Source: Bacillota bacterium
GTDB lineage: Bacteria > Bacillota > Clostridia > DSM-8532
Assembly (NCBI GenBank): GCA_023411795.1
Contig: JAEYOK010000010.1
Span: 62,001-126,000, forward strand
Length of the DNA: 64,000 nt
Reading direction: 5' to 3'
This document shows positions 33,725 through 42,697 of this stretch, one piece after another (positions within the stretch are counted from its first letter, which is position 1; every line of letters begins with the position of its first letter). The notes beneath the pieces were generated by a model. That model did not search any database and was not told the DNA's origin. It saw only the letters and a list, made by a program, of their open reading frames with translations. Position numbers and translations under genes: made by a program.

Positions 33725-33781
33725 TTATATTTTATCATATCCGGTTATGTCTTTATCGGTGATTGTAAGTATATGTTTCAT
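33725..33781 (-). pseudogene. N-terminal remnant of a NUDIX hydrolase
   Basis: An ATG at 33781 with GGAG ten bases upstream reads MKHILTITDKDITGYDKI and then stops. L-T-I-T-D-K-D-I-T-G is the start I recall for a clostridial NUDIX hydrolase group; the NUDIX box itself is absent from the window. It appears to be a truncated gene. The match is from memory and short. Confidence 0.4.
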
Positions 33782-33808
33782 CTCGTCATTCTCCATTAAT
33801 TAAGAATT

Positions 33809-33837
33809 AAGCCTCATAGTCTTTTACTATGAGGCTT
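33809..33837. terminator. Hairpin after the AraC-GyrI gene
   Basis: AAGCCTCATAGT and ACTATGAGGCTT form a perfect 12-bp stem with a five-base loop, 60 bases after the AraC-GyrI stop. The tails are T-rich but interrupted on both strands. Confidence 0.7.
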
Positions 33838-33896
33838 GTAATTAATTATATCATTCTTTTGTTAAGTAGCCCACCCTTAGTGCTGCAACTACCGCT

Positions 33897-34820
33897 TTAT
33901 TCCGCATTCAAAGCTCTGACAGGCCGGGCTTCTATATATCCGCGATATCCCATCGGTGCGAGCTGGAAGCGCGGTGCTTCTTCATCTGCCCATTCGTAAC
34001 CGTATAATGAAGGATTAAATGTTTTTATCATCTCCCAAAGGTCTCCTATTGCTTCCTCAAAATTGTCATCATCATATGGAGGGCCTTGGAAAATCATCAT
34101 CTTACACGGTGGATACGTCTCAAGTTCAAAGCCTTCGGGGATTGGCTTATCATAATCAAGAGGAAGCTCCACCCCCTGTACATACTGGGATGTTCCAGGC
34201 TTTATCATCTGTTTCGGAAGCCACATACCGATAGGTTCATAAAGAGCTTCTTTAACGCTAGATAACACACCCCATACATCACACCCGACCTCTTCACAGT
34301 ATTCGTAATAATCTGTGGCTTTTTTCCCTCTTAAAATCAGTACTTTTCTTTCGGGCCTTTCAATCACTTGAACAAATACGGGCTTTAAATCTTTTGCTTC
34401 TGGCATAATATCCTCTCCTTTAGACTTCATATGGCGATAATCGTTAGCCGAATAAGGAATAAACAGCGGTATTGGCGGGGCAGTTTTTGAATACCTTTTA
34501 GGTGAAATACCAAACTGCTTTGAAAATGCTTTTGTAAAACCTTCGTGGGAGTCAAACACGAAATCAAATGCCACGTCAATTACTTTTGGTTTTTGATCCC
34601 GGAGTACAAGCGCCGCCTTAGACAACCGCAGCGCACGGATATACTCGAATGGCGTTTTCCCTGTGTAGTCACTAAAAAGTCTTTCGCTGTGCCACGGCGA
34701 ATAACCCGCAACTCTTGCAAGTTGAGACAGGGTTATAGGCTCAGAAATATGGCTGTCAATATAATCCTGCATTCTTCGTACCGCCAGTATTACTTCCTTC
34801 AGTTCTATGATTATCACCAC
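33897..34820 (-). CDS. AraC-family regulator with GyrI-like effector domain (second copy)
   Basis: A 307-residue protein. The N-terminal 110 residues are a double helix-turn-helix (MQDYIDSHISEPITLSQLARVAGYSPWHSERLFSDYTGKTPFEYIRALRLSKAALVLRD). Residues about 145-305 are a GyrI-like ligand-binding domain, as in drug-responsive Rob/BmrR-type activators. The start is uncertain: GTG 34820 is very close to its AGGAAGG site. It is 11 bases after a 33-codon ORF that itself follows the TrmO-UvrA gene, so it may be the last gene of that operon. It shares layout with the regulator at 38283 but not close sequence. Confidence 0.88.
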   Translation of the reverse strand: MVIIIELKEVILAVRRMQDYIDSHISEPITLSQLARVAGYSPWHSERLFSDYTGKTPFEYIRALRLSKAALVLRDQKPKVIDVAFDFVFDSHEGFTKAFSKQFGISPKRYSKTAPPIPLFIPYSANDYRHMKSKGEDIMPEAKDLKPVFVQVIERPERKVLILRGKKATDYYEYCEEVGCDVWGVLSSVKEALYEPIGMWLPKQMIKPGTSQYVQGVELPLDYDKPIPEGFELETYPPCKMMIFQGPPYDDDNFEEAIGDLWEMIKTFNPSLYGYEWADEEAPRFQLAPMGYRGYIEARPVRALNAE

Positions 34821-34830
34821 CTTCCTAAGA

Positions 34831-34932
34831 TTACGATATTAGTTCCAGAATTTCTTGAACAGAATTGCGAAAATCTTTTGCCTTGATTTCTATTTTTTGT
34901 GATAATACAATAATAATTAAAAGCCATATCAT
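34831..34932 (-). CDS. Possible 33-residue small protein between trmO-uvrA fusion and AraC-GyrI gene
   Basis: ATG 34932 lies two bases after the stop of the fusion gene, and the frame ends 11 bases before the next gene. It reads MIWLLIIIVLSQ, a short hydrophobic start, then KIEIKAKDFRNSVQEILELIS. No independent ribosome binding site is seen, so translation would depend on coupling. It may be a real small protein, a gene remnant or chance. Confidence 0.3.
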   Translation of the reverse strand: MIWLLIIIVLSQKIEIKAKDFRNSVQEILELIS

Positions 34933-34934
34933 GG

Positions 34935-37900
34935 CTATATAATGCGGCATGCATCTTTTTGAGATATCTTCAACCAACCTTCTTTTAATATATACCCACC
35001 ATTCTCTCCACCTTCGGGCCCTATTTCAATGATATAATCTGCTTGAGTGATAATCCTTGGATTATGTTCTATCACTACAACAGTAGCACCCTTAGATGTA
35101 AGTTCACGGATAATATAGCACAGCTTATCAACGTCATCATCGTGAAGGCCCGAAGTGGGCTCATCCAGAATATAAATCGTGCCTTCGGTTTTACCACCAC
35201 AAAGCTCTTTTGCCAGCTTGATTCTCTGAGCCTCACCTCCGGATAACGTTGCTGCACTTTGCCCAAATTTGATATACGAAAGCCCTACTTTACATAACAT
35301 ATCCAATATTCGATATATATCGGATTCATTTTTAAAGATTTCCTTGACTTCATCAATTTCTAAATTAAGCAAATCAGAAATTGAATACCCCTTATGTCTT
35401 ATTTTTAGTACAGATTCTTTATATCTCTTACCCTTGCACTTATCGCATGGAATATAAATGTCAGGCATAAAATGCATTGGAATTGCAATTTCACCAGCTC
35501 CTTTACAAGCTTCACACTGTCCCTTTTCACTATTGAAGCTAAAATGCTCTTTTGTTAGCTTAGCTCTTTTTGCCTCGTTCAACTTTGAATAATAGTCTCT
35601 TATCAAGTCAAAAACACCGGTATATGTTCCCGGGGTAGATCTGGAGTTTTTCCCAATAGCTTTTTGGCTGACATAATAAATATCAGAAATCCGTTCAGTA
35701 CCTGATATGCTATCATAATTCCCAATTGAATCCACACCCTTTCCAAGTGCCTTCATTATAGAAGGATAAAAGGTCTTAGATATTAAACTGCTTTTTCCAG
35801 ATCCACTCACCCCTATTACACAAGTAAATTTAGAGAGAGGTATTGAAATTTCAACATTTTTTAGATTATTTGTTCTAGCGCCCTTTAATGTAAGTTTTTC
35901 ATGTCCATCAATATCAACACCTGTAACGGAGTAGTCATAGTCGTTGATTAAAGCTAACCTGTTTTGTTCAACCATGTCTGCATGCAATAATTGACCGCCA
36001 TAATGTCCAGCACCAGGGCCAATCTCAATTAAATAGTCTGCCATTTGAATAAATTCTTTTTTATGTTCAACTGCAACAATTGTATTTCTCAGTTTTTTCA
36101 AGCCCTTAATGGCTTGAATCAAGAACATAAAATCCTTTGGGTGCAAGCCCTTTGAAGGCTCATCCATAATATATAAAATATTCGAAAGTCCCGAACCAAA
36201 TTGATTTGCTATTTTCAATCTTTGTGCTTCACCACCGGAAATAGATGGGATACTCCTATCTAGGTTTATATACCCTAGTCCTACCTGCTCAAGGTTTTTC
36301 AATTTAGATATTATTTTTTTAAAAATATCTCTGCACTTTTCTTGTTGGTTCTCGTTCAAGTTTCCATAGGTAAAATTACACCATTTCCTTAACATAGTAA
36401 TGCTCATTGTAGTAGCTTCGGGATACCTTGTATTTCCTATCCTTACCAACCTACCTTCTTCAAGTAACCTTTCTCCTTTGCATCTGCCACATTTTTTATT
36501 TGCAACAAATCTATCGAGATGGTCTATAGATTTGGAGTTGCTTTTTTCAACTAATAATCGTTGAATTATATTAACTACTCCTTCGACCGGCCTGGTAATG
36601 GTACCACTTCTGCCATTGGAGTTTTCATAATCCATTGTCACTAGTCTTCCATCGCTTCCGTAAAATAATTGCCGCTTAAATGATTCTGACAAGTCTTTAA
36701 ACGGTACTTCTAAATCCTCATTTAAATCTTTGGCAAGTGCTAAAACCTCTCCTTTCATCCAGTTAGCATTTGGCTTTTCTCTATGTTTTCTCAAGTTCCC
36801 CCACCATGCAGAAGCACCGTCCAGAATAGATAATTCCGGGTTGGTCACAATCAAGTCAACATCTACCTGAAGTTCCTCACCAAGGCCTTTGCAGACAGGA
36901 CACATATACTCCGGATGATTATAATTAAATACAGAAGGAGTAAGCGTAAAAAAAATAGTTCCGCAGCCTTTGCAGACATTATCTTCTGGGACGATTTCAT
37001 TACAATGAGGGCATACACGGTCCCCGATTGTTGCAAATAGCAGTCTTAAGTAATCACCGATTTTTGTAACAGAAGCAACCGTTGATCTTGGATTCATCCC
37101 TAAGCTTTTTTGCTCAATCGCTATTGAAGGTTGAAGCCCGGTAATTTTTCTGACCTTAGAATCCATCAGATCGGTCCCCATATTAGCACTTGACGAAATC
37201 AAATCCATAAACTGTTTTTGGCTCTCATGATATATGGTGTCAAAAGCAAGACTTGACTTTCCACTTCCGCTAACACCTGTGATTACAGTTATTTTTTCTT
37301 TTGGAATTCTTACATTAATATTTTTTAAGTTATGAATTGACGCGCCTTCAACTACAATTTCATTCGTTTCACTATCTTCATGCTCTATAATCATGCTGCC
37401 TTCTATTTCTTCAAAATAATTTGAGGACTCATCAAACGCTGTTTTCTTATTCATATCAGAGTACACATCAATCACAGGAATATCATGAAATACTTTGCGA
37501 TTGGTCCAATGCGCAACCCATTCAGGAATGATTATGTCAATAATATCTATTTCTTTATATGGCATAACCTGCAAAATTATTGAGTTGTCGAAACCGTCAA
37601 ATCCCAAAACTGATATGCGCCAATTGTACAAATCCGTTGATTTAACTTTTACAATTGTAGATGCTAAAGGATTCGGTCTAACAGGTGATCTTGTGGCAAA
37701 CACACCACATTTGGGGGCATTTTCATAGGGAGGGTTACACATCAAATGGCTTCGGTACCGTTTATCATCAAAACGGTCGAACCACCATATCACTTTCAAA
37801 ATAAATCCTTCTTTAATATGTTTAATAAGTTTTGTAATTGCATCTGCTGAAACATTTATTGATTCCTGAAACTGAATAACACCAGCATTATGAACATTTA

Positions 37901-38267
37901 AAAATTTTCCTACTGGATTTCCATTGAATAATAACGGCTCAAAATCTTCTTTTCTTGGCACAATACACTGGTCAGAATTATCAGCTTTCTCTTCGCAAGG
38001 GAAATATGGCTTAATATCTACCAATACACCCACTAACGGATTCTCATCAGACTCTACGACCAATTCTCCAGTTTTCTCAAATGTTTTAACTATTCTTGCT
38101 AGATAGCAATGGATACCGTAATTTTCTTTTGTTAATAAAACGCAATGACTAAAACAATCTAATTTAATTAATGCGTCTTTTAGATTCCCATCAATCGTAA
38201 TCCTTATCTGGTCACCTTTTGAATTATATTCATAAGTCCCTATTTGTTGAAATTCAATTGGTTTCAC
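34935..38267 (-). CDS. TrmO-like domain fused to a UvrA-like ABC ATPase lacking the UvrB-binding domain
   Basis: An 1110-residue two-part protein. Residues about 120-250 are a TrmO/TsaA-type domain with GVFATRSPVRPNP at 188-200 and VMPYKEID; TrmO methylates N6-threonylcarbamoyladenosine-37 of tRNA. Residues 1-95 (ending VGVLVDIKPYFP) look like a diverged second copy. From about 303 the protein is UvrA-like: Walker A GVSGSGKSS at 331 and 819, signatures SGGEAQR at about 677 and 1009, Walker B ILYIMDEP and IYILDEP, and zinc cysteine pairs C419/C422, C456/C459, C593/C596, C918/C921 and C941/C944. Only about 25 residues separate CPHC (419) from SVFNYNHP (445), where UvrA has about 150 forming the UvrB-binding domain. 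It therefore resembles UvrA paralogues of drug self-resistance. It lies 15 bases after the AraC-GyrI gene, in the same operon as the AlkZ-like gene. Confidence 0.85.
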   Translation of the reverse strand: MKPIEFQQIGTYEYNSKGDQIRITIDGNLKDALIKLDCFSHCVLLTKENYGIHCYLARIVKTFEKTGELVVESDENPLVGVLVDIKPYFPCEEKADNSDQCIVPRKEDFEPLLFNGNPVGKFLNVHNAGVIQFQESINVSADAITKLIKHIKEGFILKVIWWFDRFDDKRYRSHLMCNPPYENAPKCGVFATRSPVRPNPLASTIVKVKSTDLYNWRISVLGFDGFDNSIILQVMPYKEIDIIDIIIPEWVAHWTNRKVFHDIPVIDVYSDMNKKTAFDESSNYFEEIEGSMIIEHEDSETNEIVVEGASIHNLKNINVRIPKEKITVITGVSGSGKSSLAFDTIYHESQKQFMDLISSSANMGTDLMDSKVRKITGLQPSIAIEQKSLGMNPRSTVASVTKIGDYLRLLFATIGDRVCPHCNEIVPEDNVCKGCGTIFFTLTPSVFNYNHPEYMCPVCKGLGEELQVDVDLIVTNPELSILDGASAWWGNLRKHREKPNANWMKGEVLALAKDLNEDLEVPFKDLSESFKRQLFYGSDGRLVTMDYENSNGRSGTITRPVEGVVNIIQRLLVEKSNSKSIDHLDRFVANKKCGRCKGERLLEEGRLVRIGNTRYPEATTMSITMLRKWCNFTYGNLNENQQEKCRDIFKKIISKLKNLEQVGLGYINLDRSIPSISGGEAQRLKIANQFGSGLSNILYIMDEPSKGLHPKDFMFLIQAIKGLKKLRNTIVAVEHKKEFIQMADYLIEIGPGAGHYGGQLLHADMVEQNRLALINDYDYSVTGVDIDGHEKLTLKGARTNNLKNVEISIPLSKFTCVIGVSGSGKSSLISKTFYPSIMKALGKGVDSIGNYDSISGTERISDIYYVSQKAIGKNSRSTPGTYTGVFDLIRDYYSKLNEAKRAKLTKEHFSFNSEKGQCEACKGAGEIAIPMHFMPDIYIPCDKCKGKRYKESVLKIRHKGYSISDLLNLEIDEVKEIFKNESDIYRILDMLCKVGLSYIKFGQSAATLSGGEAQRIKLAKELCGGKTEGTIYILDEPTSGLHDDDVDKLCYIIRELTSKGATVVVIEHNPRIITQADYIIEIGPEGGENGGYILKEGWLKISQKDACRII

Positions 38268-38282
38268 TTAATAACCACCTTT

Positions 38283-39194
38283 CTAAAGAGGGGTTATCGG
38301 TAAGAATATTTCAACAACCCTCTTGGAATCATCATCTTGTTCTTCTTGCGGAGGATAATACTCAAAGCAAAATCTGTCATCAGGCAAATAACCACTATCG
38401 GGAAGCCATTTAGAAATCATGTAGTTCCATGCGCCTTGGTATTCAGATTCTCCGAGTAGAAATTTTCCAACAGCATATTTACCCCCAGAAAGCTCCATAC
38501 AACAAAACTCACCATGATTTATACCATCATTTTTTATTGAGATACATACACTTAATCTCAGTTTTTCCTCCATGGTGAGATCGCTATAATCATGATATAT
38601 AACAAACCACTTTGTCTCTTGGTTTATCAAACCATTCCTGTTTGCAAAACAATTTAGCTTGGTAAAAAGCTTTGAAAACAGATCGGAGTTGCCTTTATAT
38701 GCGCCAGTATATCTTGTGTATAGTACTTTCTGTGGTTCCATCATCTGAATATTAACTTCAATAGGTTTATAATAATACGAATCATTTAGTAATACTTTTC
38801 CATTCGTGCGATTTTCATTAATCATTTGATTAATTTCCAAATCCTTCATTTTTCTAATCTGGCTGGCTTTCAATTTATATTTTTCTTTTAAAGCTTTTGC
38901 AAAGGACGCTTGATTCGAAAAGCCGACTGAGAGTGCAATATCTTGTATTGTTAACTTACTGTTACTTCTAAGAAGAAAAACAGCCTTTTCAAGGCGAAGT
39001 CTTTTTATAAAACTATATAAACTTTCAGACGTAAACTGCTTAAAAATTCTTTGAAAATGATATTCTGAAAAGGACGCAATTTTAGAAAGCTGTCGAACAT
39101 TGATTTCTTCGTCCAGATGCTTTTCTATATAATCCTGAACTATACTTATTTTTTCAATATAGATTTGCCTTGATTCATATTCTAACGATTCCAT
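38283..39194 (-). CDS. AraC-family regulator with GyrI-like effector domain (first copy)
   Basis: A 303-residue protein. The DNA-binding part (about 10-110) includes EINVRQLSKIASFSEYHFQRIFKQFTSESLYSFIKRLRLEKAVFLLRSN and a second helix-turn-helix with FSNQASFAKALKEKYKLKASQIR. The C-terminal half (about 145-300) is GyrI-like (QMMEPQKVLYTRYTGAYKG, CCMELSGGKYAVGKFLLGES), typical of sensors of lipophilic or cationic drugs. ATG 39194 is chosen because GTGGGGAG precedes it. It lies between the AlkZ-like gene (50 bases) and the TrmO-UvrA fusion (15 bases), so it likely senses the compound that the neighbouring repair proteins act against. Confidence 0.9.
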   Translation of the reverse strand: MESLEYESRQIYIEKISIVQDYIEKHLDEEINVRQLSKIASFSEYHFQRIFKQFTSESLYSFIKRLRLEKAVFLLRSNSKLTIQDIALSVGFSNQASFAKALKEKYKLKASQIRKMKDLEINQMINENRTNGKVLLNDSYYYKPIEVNIQMMEPQKVLYTRYTGAYKGNSDLFSKLFTKLNCFANRNGLINQETKWFVIYHDYSDLTMEEKLRLSVCISIKNDGINHGEFCCMELSGGKYAVGKFLLGESEYQGAWNYMISKWLPDSGYLPDDRFCFEYYPPQEEQDDDSKRVVEIFLPITPL

Positions 39195-39244
39195 ATTACT
39201 CCCCACTTTAGGTAAATCATTTTTACCCGTTCTGAAATGGAGTT

Positions 39245-40462
39245 CTACTTAGAAGTAGCATTCAGAAACATGTAAGTAATTTTTTTACACTCATTAAATT
39301 TTGCAAATCGTGTTAAGCAGTTTTCAATTGCCGTTTTCATTCTTGCATTCTGCTTTACACTGTTCTCATACCATATGTTTTTAACAATAAGAGTTCCTGT
39401 CTTTTTGTCGGCAATTGCTTCCAGGCGCCCGATAAAATTATCATTATAAAGTAATGGCAGAACATAAAAACCATATTTCCGTTTATCAGCAGGAGTATAA
39501 ATCTCCCAAGAGTAATCAAAACCGAACAGAGCAAGAATGAGTTTCCTATCCCACATCATACAATCAAGCGGTGCTATCAGTTCGCAGCGCGATTTGAATT
39601 TGTCTTTTTGCTGAACGGTCTCTATAAGTGATAAATCCTCCGCACGACAGAACAAAGTATCCTTCAAATCTTCCACATTGATTTCAAGAATTTTCCCCTC
39701 ATCGAGCAATTCTCTGAAAGCATCGTTTCTCTGTTGTGATTTCAAGCCCCCTATATTTAGCCACGCATCGGATGGACGATTCCACATAAGCCCAACTGCA
39801 CCTATACGCCGCAGAACACGCCACTTCTGATGCTTGAAATCATCCGGTAACGGTTCGGCGGCATTATGTAGCTCGGTAGGTATATGTCTTTCGGCAAGAT
39901 CGTAATATTTACGAGTACCTTTTTTATGATGAATTATAAGTTCGCCGGTGGAATACAGTTGCTCTAACACAGAACGTGCCGCATTGACATCTCCATGCCA
40001 GTTACCACTCCAATGAATAGCAGATTGCCAGCGAACATTTCCTTCTATGGGTAACTCGGCAGAGCATACCGGGCCATGGGTTTTGATGTAAGTTTTAGCT
40101 TGATTTTCAAACTGGGTAAGTTCCTTAAACCGTAAACAATTTTCTCTCGCAGCCTTGCGATAACGTTCAAAAAACGGCCAGTCCTCTATTGGAATAATAG
40201 AGAGATTTTTGTCCGGATAATCCACAAGCTTGCGGTCATTATATAGCAATTCGTAAAGTGTTTGTTTAGTGAAGCTTTTTACACGAGACTGTAACGTAAG
40301 CTCTGCATTCTTACCGCATGAGTCAACAGGATCAAATTGAATGCATCCCGTTTGACGCACAAAATCCAAAACACCCTGTTTCCCGATAAATTTATACTCA
40401 CCAAGAAGCCCGTGCTTCAAGAGCATAAATTGCCTAGCTTGTCTTTTTGTTAAATGAATCAT
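39245..40462 (-). CDS. AlkZ/YcaQ-family DNA glycosylase
   Basis: A 405-residue protein of the HTH_42/AlkZ superfamily. Q42-F43-D44 in CIQFDPV matches the Q-x-D catalytic motif of the E. coli YcaQ type. Downstream family marks are LYNDRKLVDYPDKNLSIIPIEDWPFF (about 91-116) and DWKxxL-like C-terminal segments such as APLDCMMWDRKLILALFGFDYSWEIYTP (about 297-324). YcaQ unhooks interstrand crosslinks, and Streptomyces AlkZ protects against azinomycin. It opens the operon followed by AraC-GyrI and TrmO-UvrA. Length is normal. Confidence 0.88.
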   Translation of the reverse strand: MIHLTKRQARQFMLLKHGLLGEYKFIGKQGVLDFVRQTGCIQFDPVDSCGKNAELTLQSRVKSFTKQTLYELLYNDRKLVDYPDKNLSIIPIEDWPFFERYRKAARENCLRFKELTQFENQAKTYIKTHGPVCSAELPIEGNVRWQSAIHWSGNWHGDVNAARSVLEQLYSTGELIIHHKKGTRKYYDLAERHIPTELHNAAEPLPDDFKHQKWRVLRRIGAVGLMWNRPSDAWLNIGGLKSQQRNDAFRELLDEGKILEINVEDLKDTLFCRAEDLSLIETVQQKDKFKSRCELIAPLDCMMWDRKLILALFGFDYSWEIYTPADKRKYGFYVLPLLYNDNFIGRLEAIADKKTGTLIVKNIWYENSVKQNARMKTAIENCLTRFAKFNECKKITYMFLNATSK

Positions 40463-40556
40463 AGTTTTACTCCAAAATACATCCTAATCAAATGACTTAG
40501 CGATCTCATACTATAATACATTACACAATTTAAACAAGCCAGTAGTAGAATAATTG

Positions 40557-40670
40557 TTCTTGATAATACTGGTATTTTCGTCTCGCTAAGGCTCGCCTTG
40601 TTTGAATCCTACCTCTCCAAACCAATTTATTTTATAAATTGGTTAGACCAAAACAAAAGATTATCAAGAA
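40557..40670. repeat. Nested inverted repeats in the alkZ-like/ppaC gap
   Basis: TTCTTGATAAT (40557-40567) and ATTATCAAGAA (40660-40670) are a perfect 11-bp pair. They enclose AACCAATTTA-TTTTA-TAAATTGGTT (40620-40644), a 10-bp stem. Shorter arms CCAGTA / TACTGG also occur nearby. It could terminate the upstream pyrophosphatase transcript on the minus strand. Confidence 0.45.
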
Positions 40671-40752
40671 TATGGTTACACAAAAAGAGCCTGGAATCAA
40701 CAATTCAAAGCTCTTTGCAAAAATGTTTTACTTCAAACGAATATATAATGTT

Positions 40753-42366
40753 TTAACCCCACAAAGCCGACAAGCTTGGAATAACTTGTTTTTTACGGCT
40801 CATAACATTTGGCAAAAACACTTCGTTATCTTTGGGCAATACATCGAATGCCTGACTAATAATGTCATCATCACCCAAATATAATAAGTAACTACCTTCC
40901 AAAAGTACGTCAGTTAGCATTAAGATAACCAGCGAAGCATTTGTCTTTTCGGAAATAGTCTGCATTTCGTCAAGCAATTCTGCTTTTCGAGAAAGTACAC
41001 TGGCGCTATCCAAGCAGGTAATCTGAGAAACTGCCAAATCATGACCGGCAATATGAAATTCCTTATAGTCGGTATGAAGCAGCTCTTCTGCTGTTTTGCC
41101 ACCGACGGACTTGGATAAAACCTTTTCGCCCAACTCATCCAAGGAAACATTAGCTATACGTGCCATTCTTTCTGCAGTACGAACATCCCGAGTCGTACAG
41201 GTCGGTGATTTAAACATAACTGTATCAGAAAGAATCGCTGCCGCCATCATTCCGGCCAACTTTTCAGAAGGGAGCAAACCTTTATCTTGATACATAGATG
41301 CAATAATTGTATTTGTCGAACCAACAGGTTCGTTTCGGACAAAAATGGGATTGTTTGTTTGAATATCTGCTAATCTATGATGATCAATGATTTCAAGAAT
41401 TTCAGCTTCTTCCAAACCGGGAACAGATTGCGAAGCTTCGTTATGATCGACAAGAACCACGCGCTTTCTTCTGGGTCGCAACAAATGGTATCTTGTAAGA
41501 ATTCCAACAATCTTTTCGTTCTCGTCCAGAATCGGATAGCATGGTTTTCTATGTTTCCACACCATTTCTTTTACGTGATCAACTCTTTCTTCCAAATGGA
41601 AGCAATACAATTCTTTTGTGGTGCAAATTCTGCCAATCGGAGTGGACTGAAAAACAAGTCTTGTTGCTTTGTATGCATCATACGGGGTGTAAATAATGCA
41701 GGTGGATGTTTCTATTTGCATTAACTCCGGCTCTAATTCGGTTCTACAAATAATTAGGCAGTTGATGTTTTGTTCTAATGCTTGGCGAATAATTTCAGGT
41801 TGATGTCCGCAAATCAATACGGTATCTTTACCCGAAATAACAGAAGAAACTCTACTTTCAGGAATAGCAAGTACAACCTCACCCGAAACTGCATCGACAT
41901 ATTCTCCTGCATCGTTTATAACCTTTCCTTCTAATACAGAAAGAACATTGAACAAAGGAACATTATCTAAATTGCTTGAATTATTAAGACACATATTATA
42001 ACTCGCAATGTCCTCACGAGAGATTAATCCAAGCAATGTGCCATCATCGTTTGAAACAGGAATCGCATGTAATTCTTTACGTTCCTGAAGCTCGTTCCAT
42101 GCTCTATCAACAGTAACACCGGCGCTAAGAATCGGGGGCTCATCAAACTCCAAATCCTGAACCTGTGTATACACGTTTGATATTAACATTGGTGGCTTAA
42201 AGCCAAAGTGATTAAGAACTAACTGCGTTTCATCAGAAACACGGCCAAGGCAAGCCGGGATATATTCTCGATCTCCTAACGCATTTCTTAATGATGCATA
42301 AGCAATGGCGGCTACGATAGAATCTGTATCCGGATTTTTATGACCGGTTACATAAATCGGCTCCAT
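40753..42366 (-). CDS. ppaC: Family II (manganese-dependent) inorganic pyrophosphatase with CBS and DRTGG domains
   Basis: A 537-residue regulated pyrophosphatase. The DHH domain is split: GHKNPDTDS (8-16) opens it, and VDHNEASQSVPGLEEAEILEIIDHHR (about 309-334) continues after the insert. The insert contains CBS 1 (about 68-120), a DRTGG domain (about 125-245) and CBS 2 (about 250-300). The C-terminal DHHA2 domain ends in SRKKQVIP (about 524-531). In this family AMP/ADP inhibit and diadenosine polyphosphates activate through the CBS pair. AAGGAGG precedes the ATG. It is monocistronic after tRNA-Tyr. Confidence 0.95.
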   Translation of the reverse strand: MEPIYVTGHKNPDTDSIVAAIAYASLRNALGDREYIPACLGRVSDETQLVLNHFGFKPPMLISNVYTQVQDLEFDEPPILSAGVTVDRAWNELQERKELHAIPVSNDDGTLLGLISREDIASYNMCLNNSSNLDNVPLFNVLSVLEGKVINDAGEYVDAVSGEVVLAIPESRVSSVISGKDTVLICGHQPEIIRQALEQNINCLIICRTELEPELMQIETSTCIIYTPYDAYKATRLVFQSTPIGRICTTKELYCFHLEERVDHVKEMVWKHRKPCYPILDENEKIVGILTRYHLLRPRRKRVVLVDHNEASQSVPGLEEAEILEIIDHHRLADIQTNNPIFVRNEPVGSTNTIIASMYQDKGLLPSEKLAGMMAAAILSDTVMFKSPTCTTRDVRTAERMARIANVSLDELGEKVLSKSVGGKTAEELLHTDYKEFHIAGHDLAVSQITCLDSASVLSRKAELLDEMQTISEKTNASLVILMLTDVLLEGSYLLYLGDDDIISQAFDVLPKDNEVFLPNVMSRKKQVIPSLSALWG

Positions 42367-42451
42367 ATTTTTACCTCCTTACCTCAAGTAAATTACTGAT
42401 GTGGCGCCTCTGCCTTTATGTTCAGCGACCTAACCGCATCTTGTTATAAAT

Positions 42452-42482
42452 TAAAGCCCGACAAATCAATGTCGGGCTTTAA
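42452..42482 (-). terminator. Terminator of tRNA-Tyr
   Basis: TAAAGCCCGAC and GTCGGGCTTTA form a perfect 11-bp stem with a nine-base loop just after the tRNA 3' end on the minus strand; a T-rich tail follows. Confidence 0.85.
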
Positions 42483-42485
42483 TTT

Positions 42486-42570
42486 TGGTGGGAGAAGGTG
42501 GATTCGAACCACCGAAGTCACTGACAACAGATTTACAGTCTGCCCCCTTTGGCCGCTCGGGAATTCTCCC
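42486..42570 (-). tRNA. tRNA-Tyr (GTA)
   Basis: On the minus strand the 85-nt molecule starts GGGAGAA and ends TTCTCCCACCA, so CCA is encoded. The anticodon loop reads CT-GTA-AA (anticodon at 42536-42534). The T loop is GGTTCGAATCC and the variable arm is long, as expected of bacterial tRNA-Tyr. Confidence 0.97.
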
Positions 42571-42697
42571 ATATCCTTATATCGGGCTCTTTTCGAACCG
42601 CATTTACTATATTACATGAGGTTTGCGCCTCTTGTCAACACTTTTTTCATAAAGAAAAATAATAAATCATGTTCTTACTAGCAAATGAAGCAGTTAT

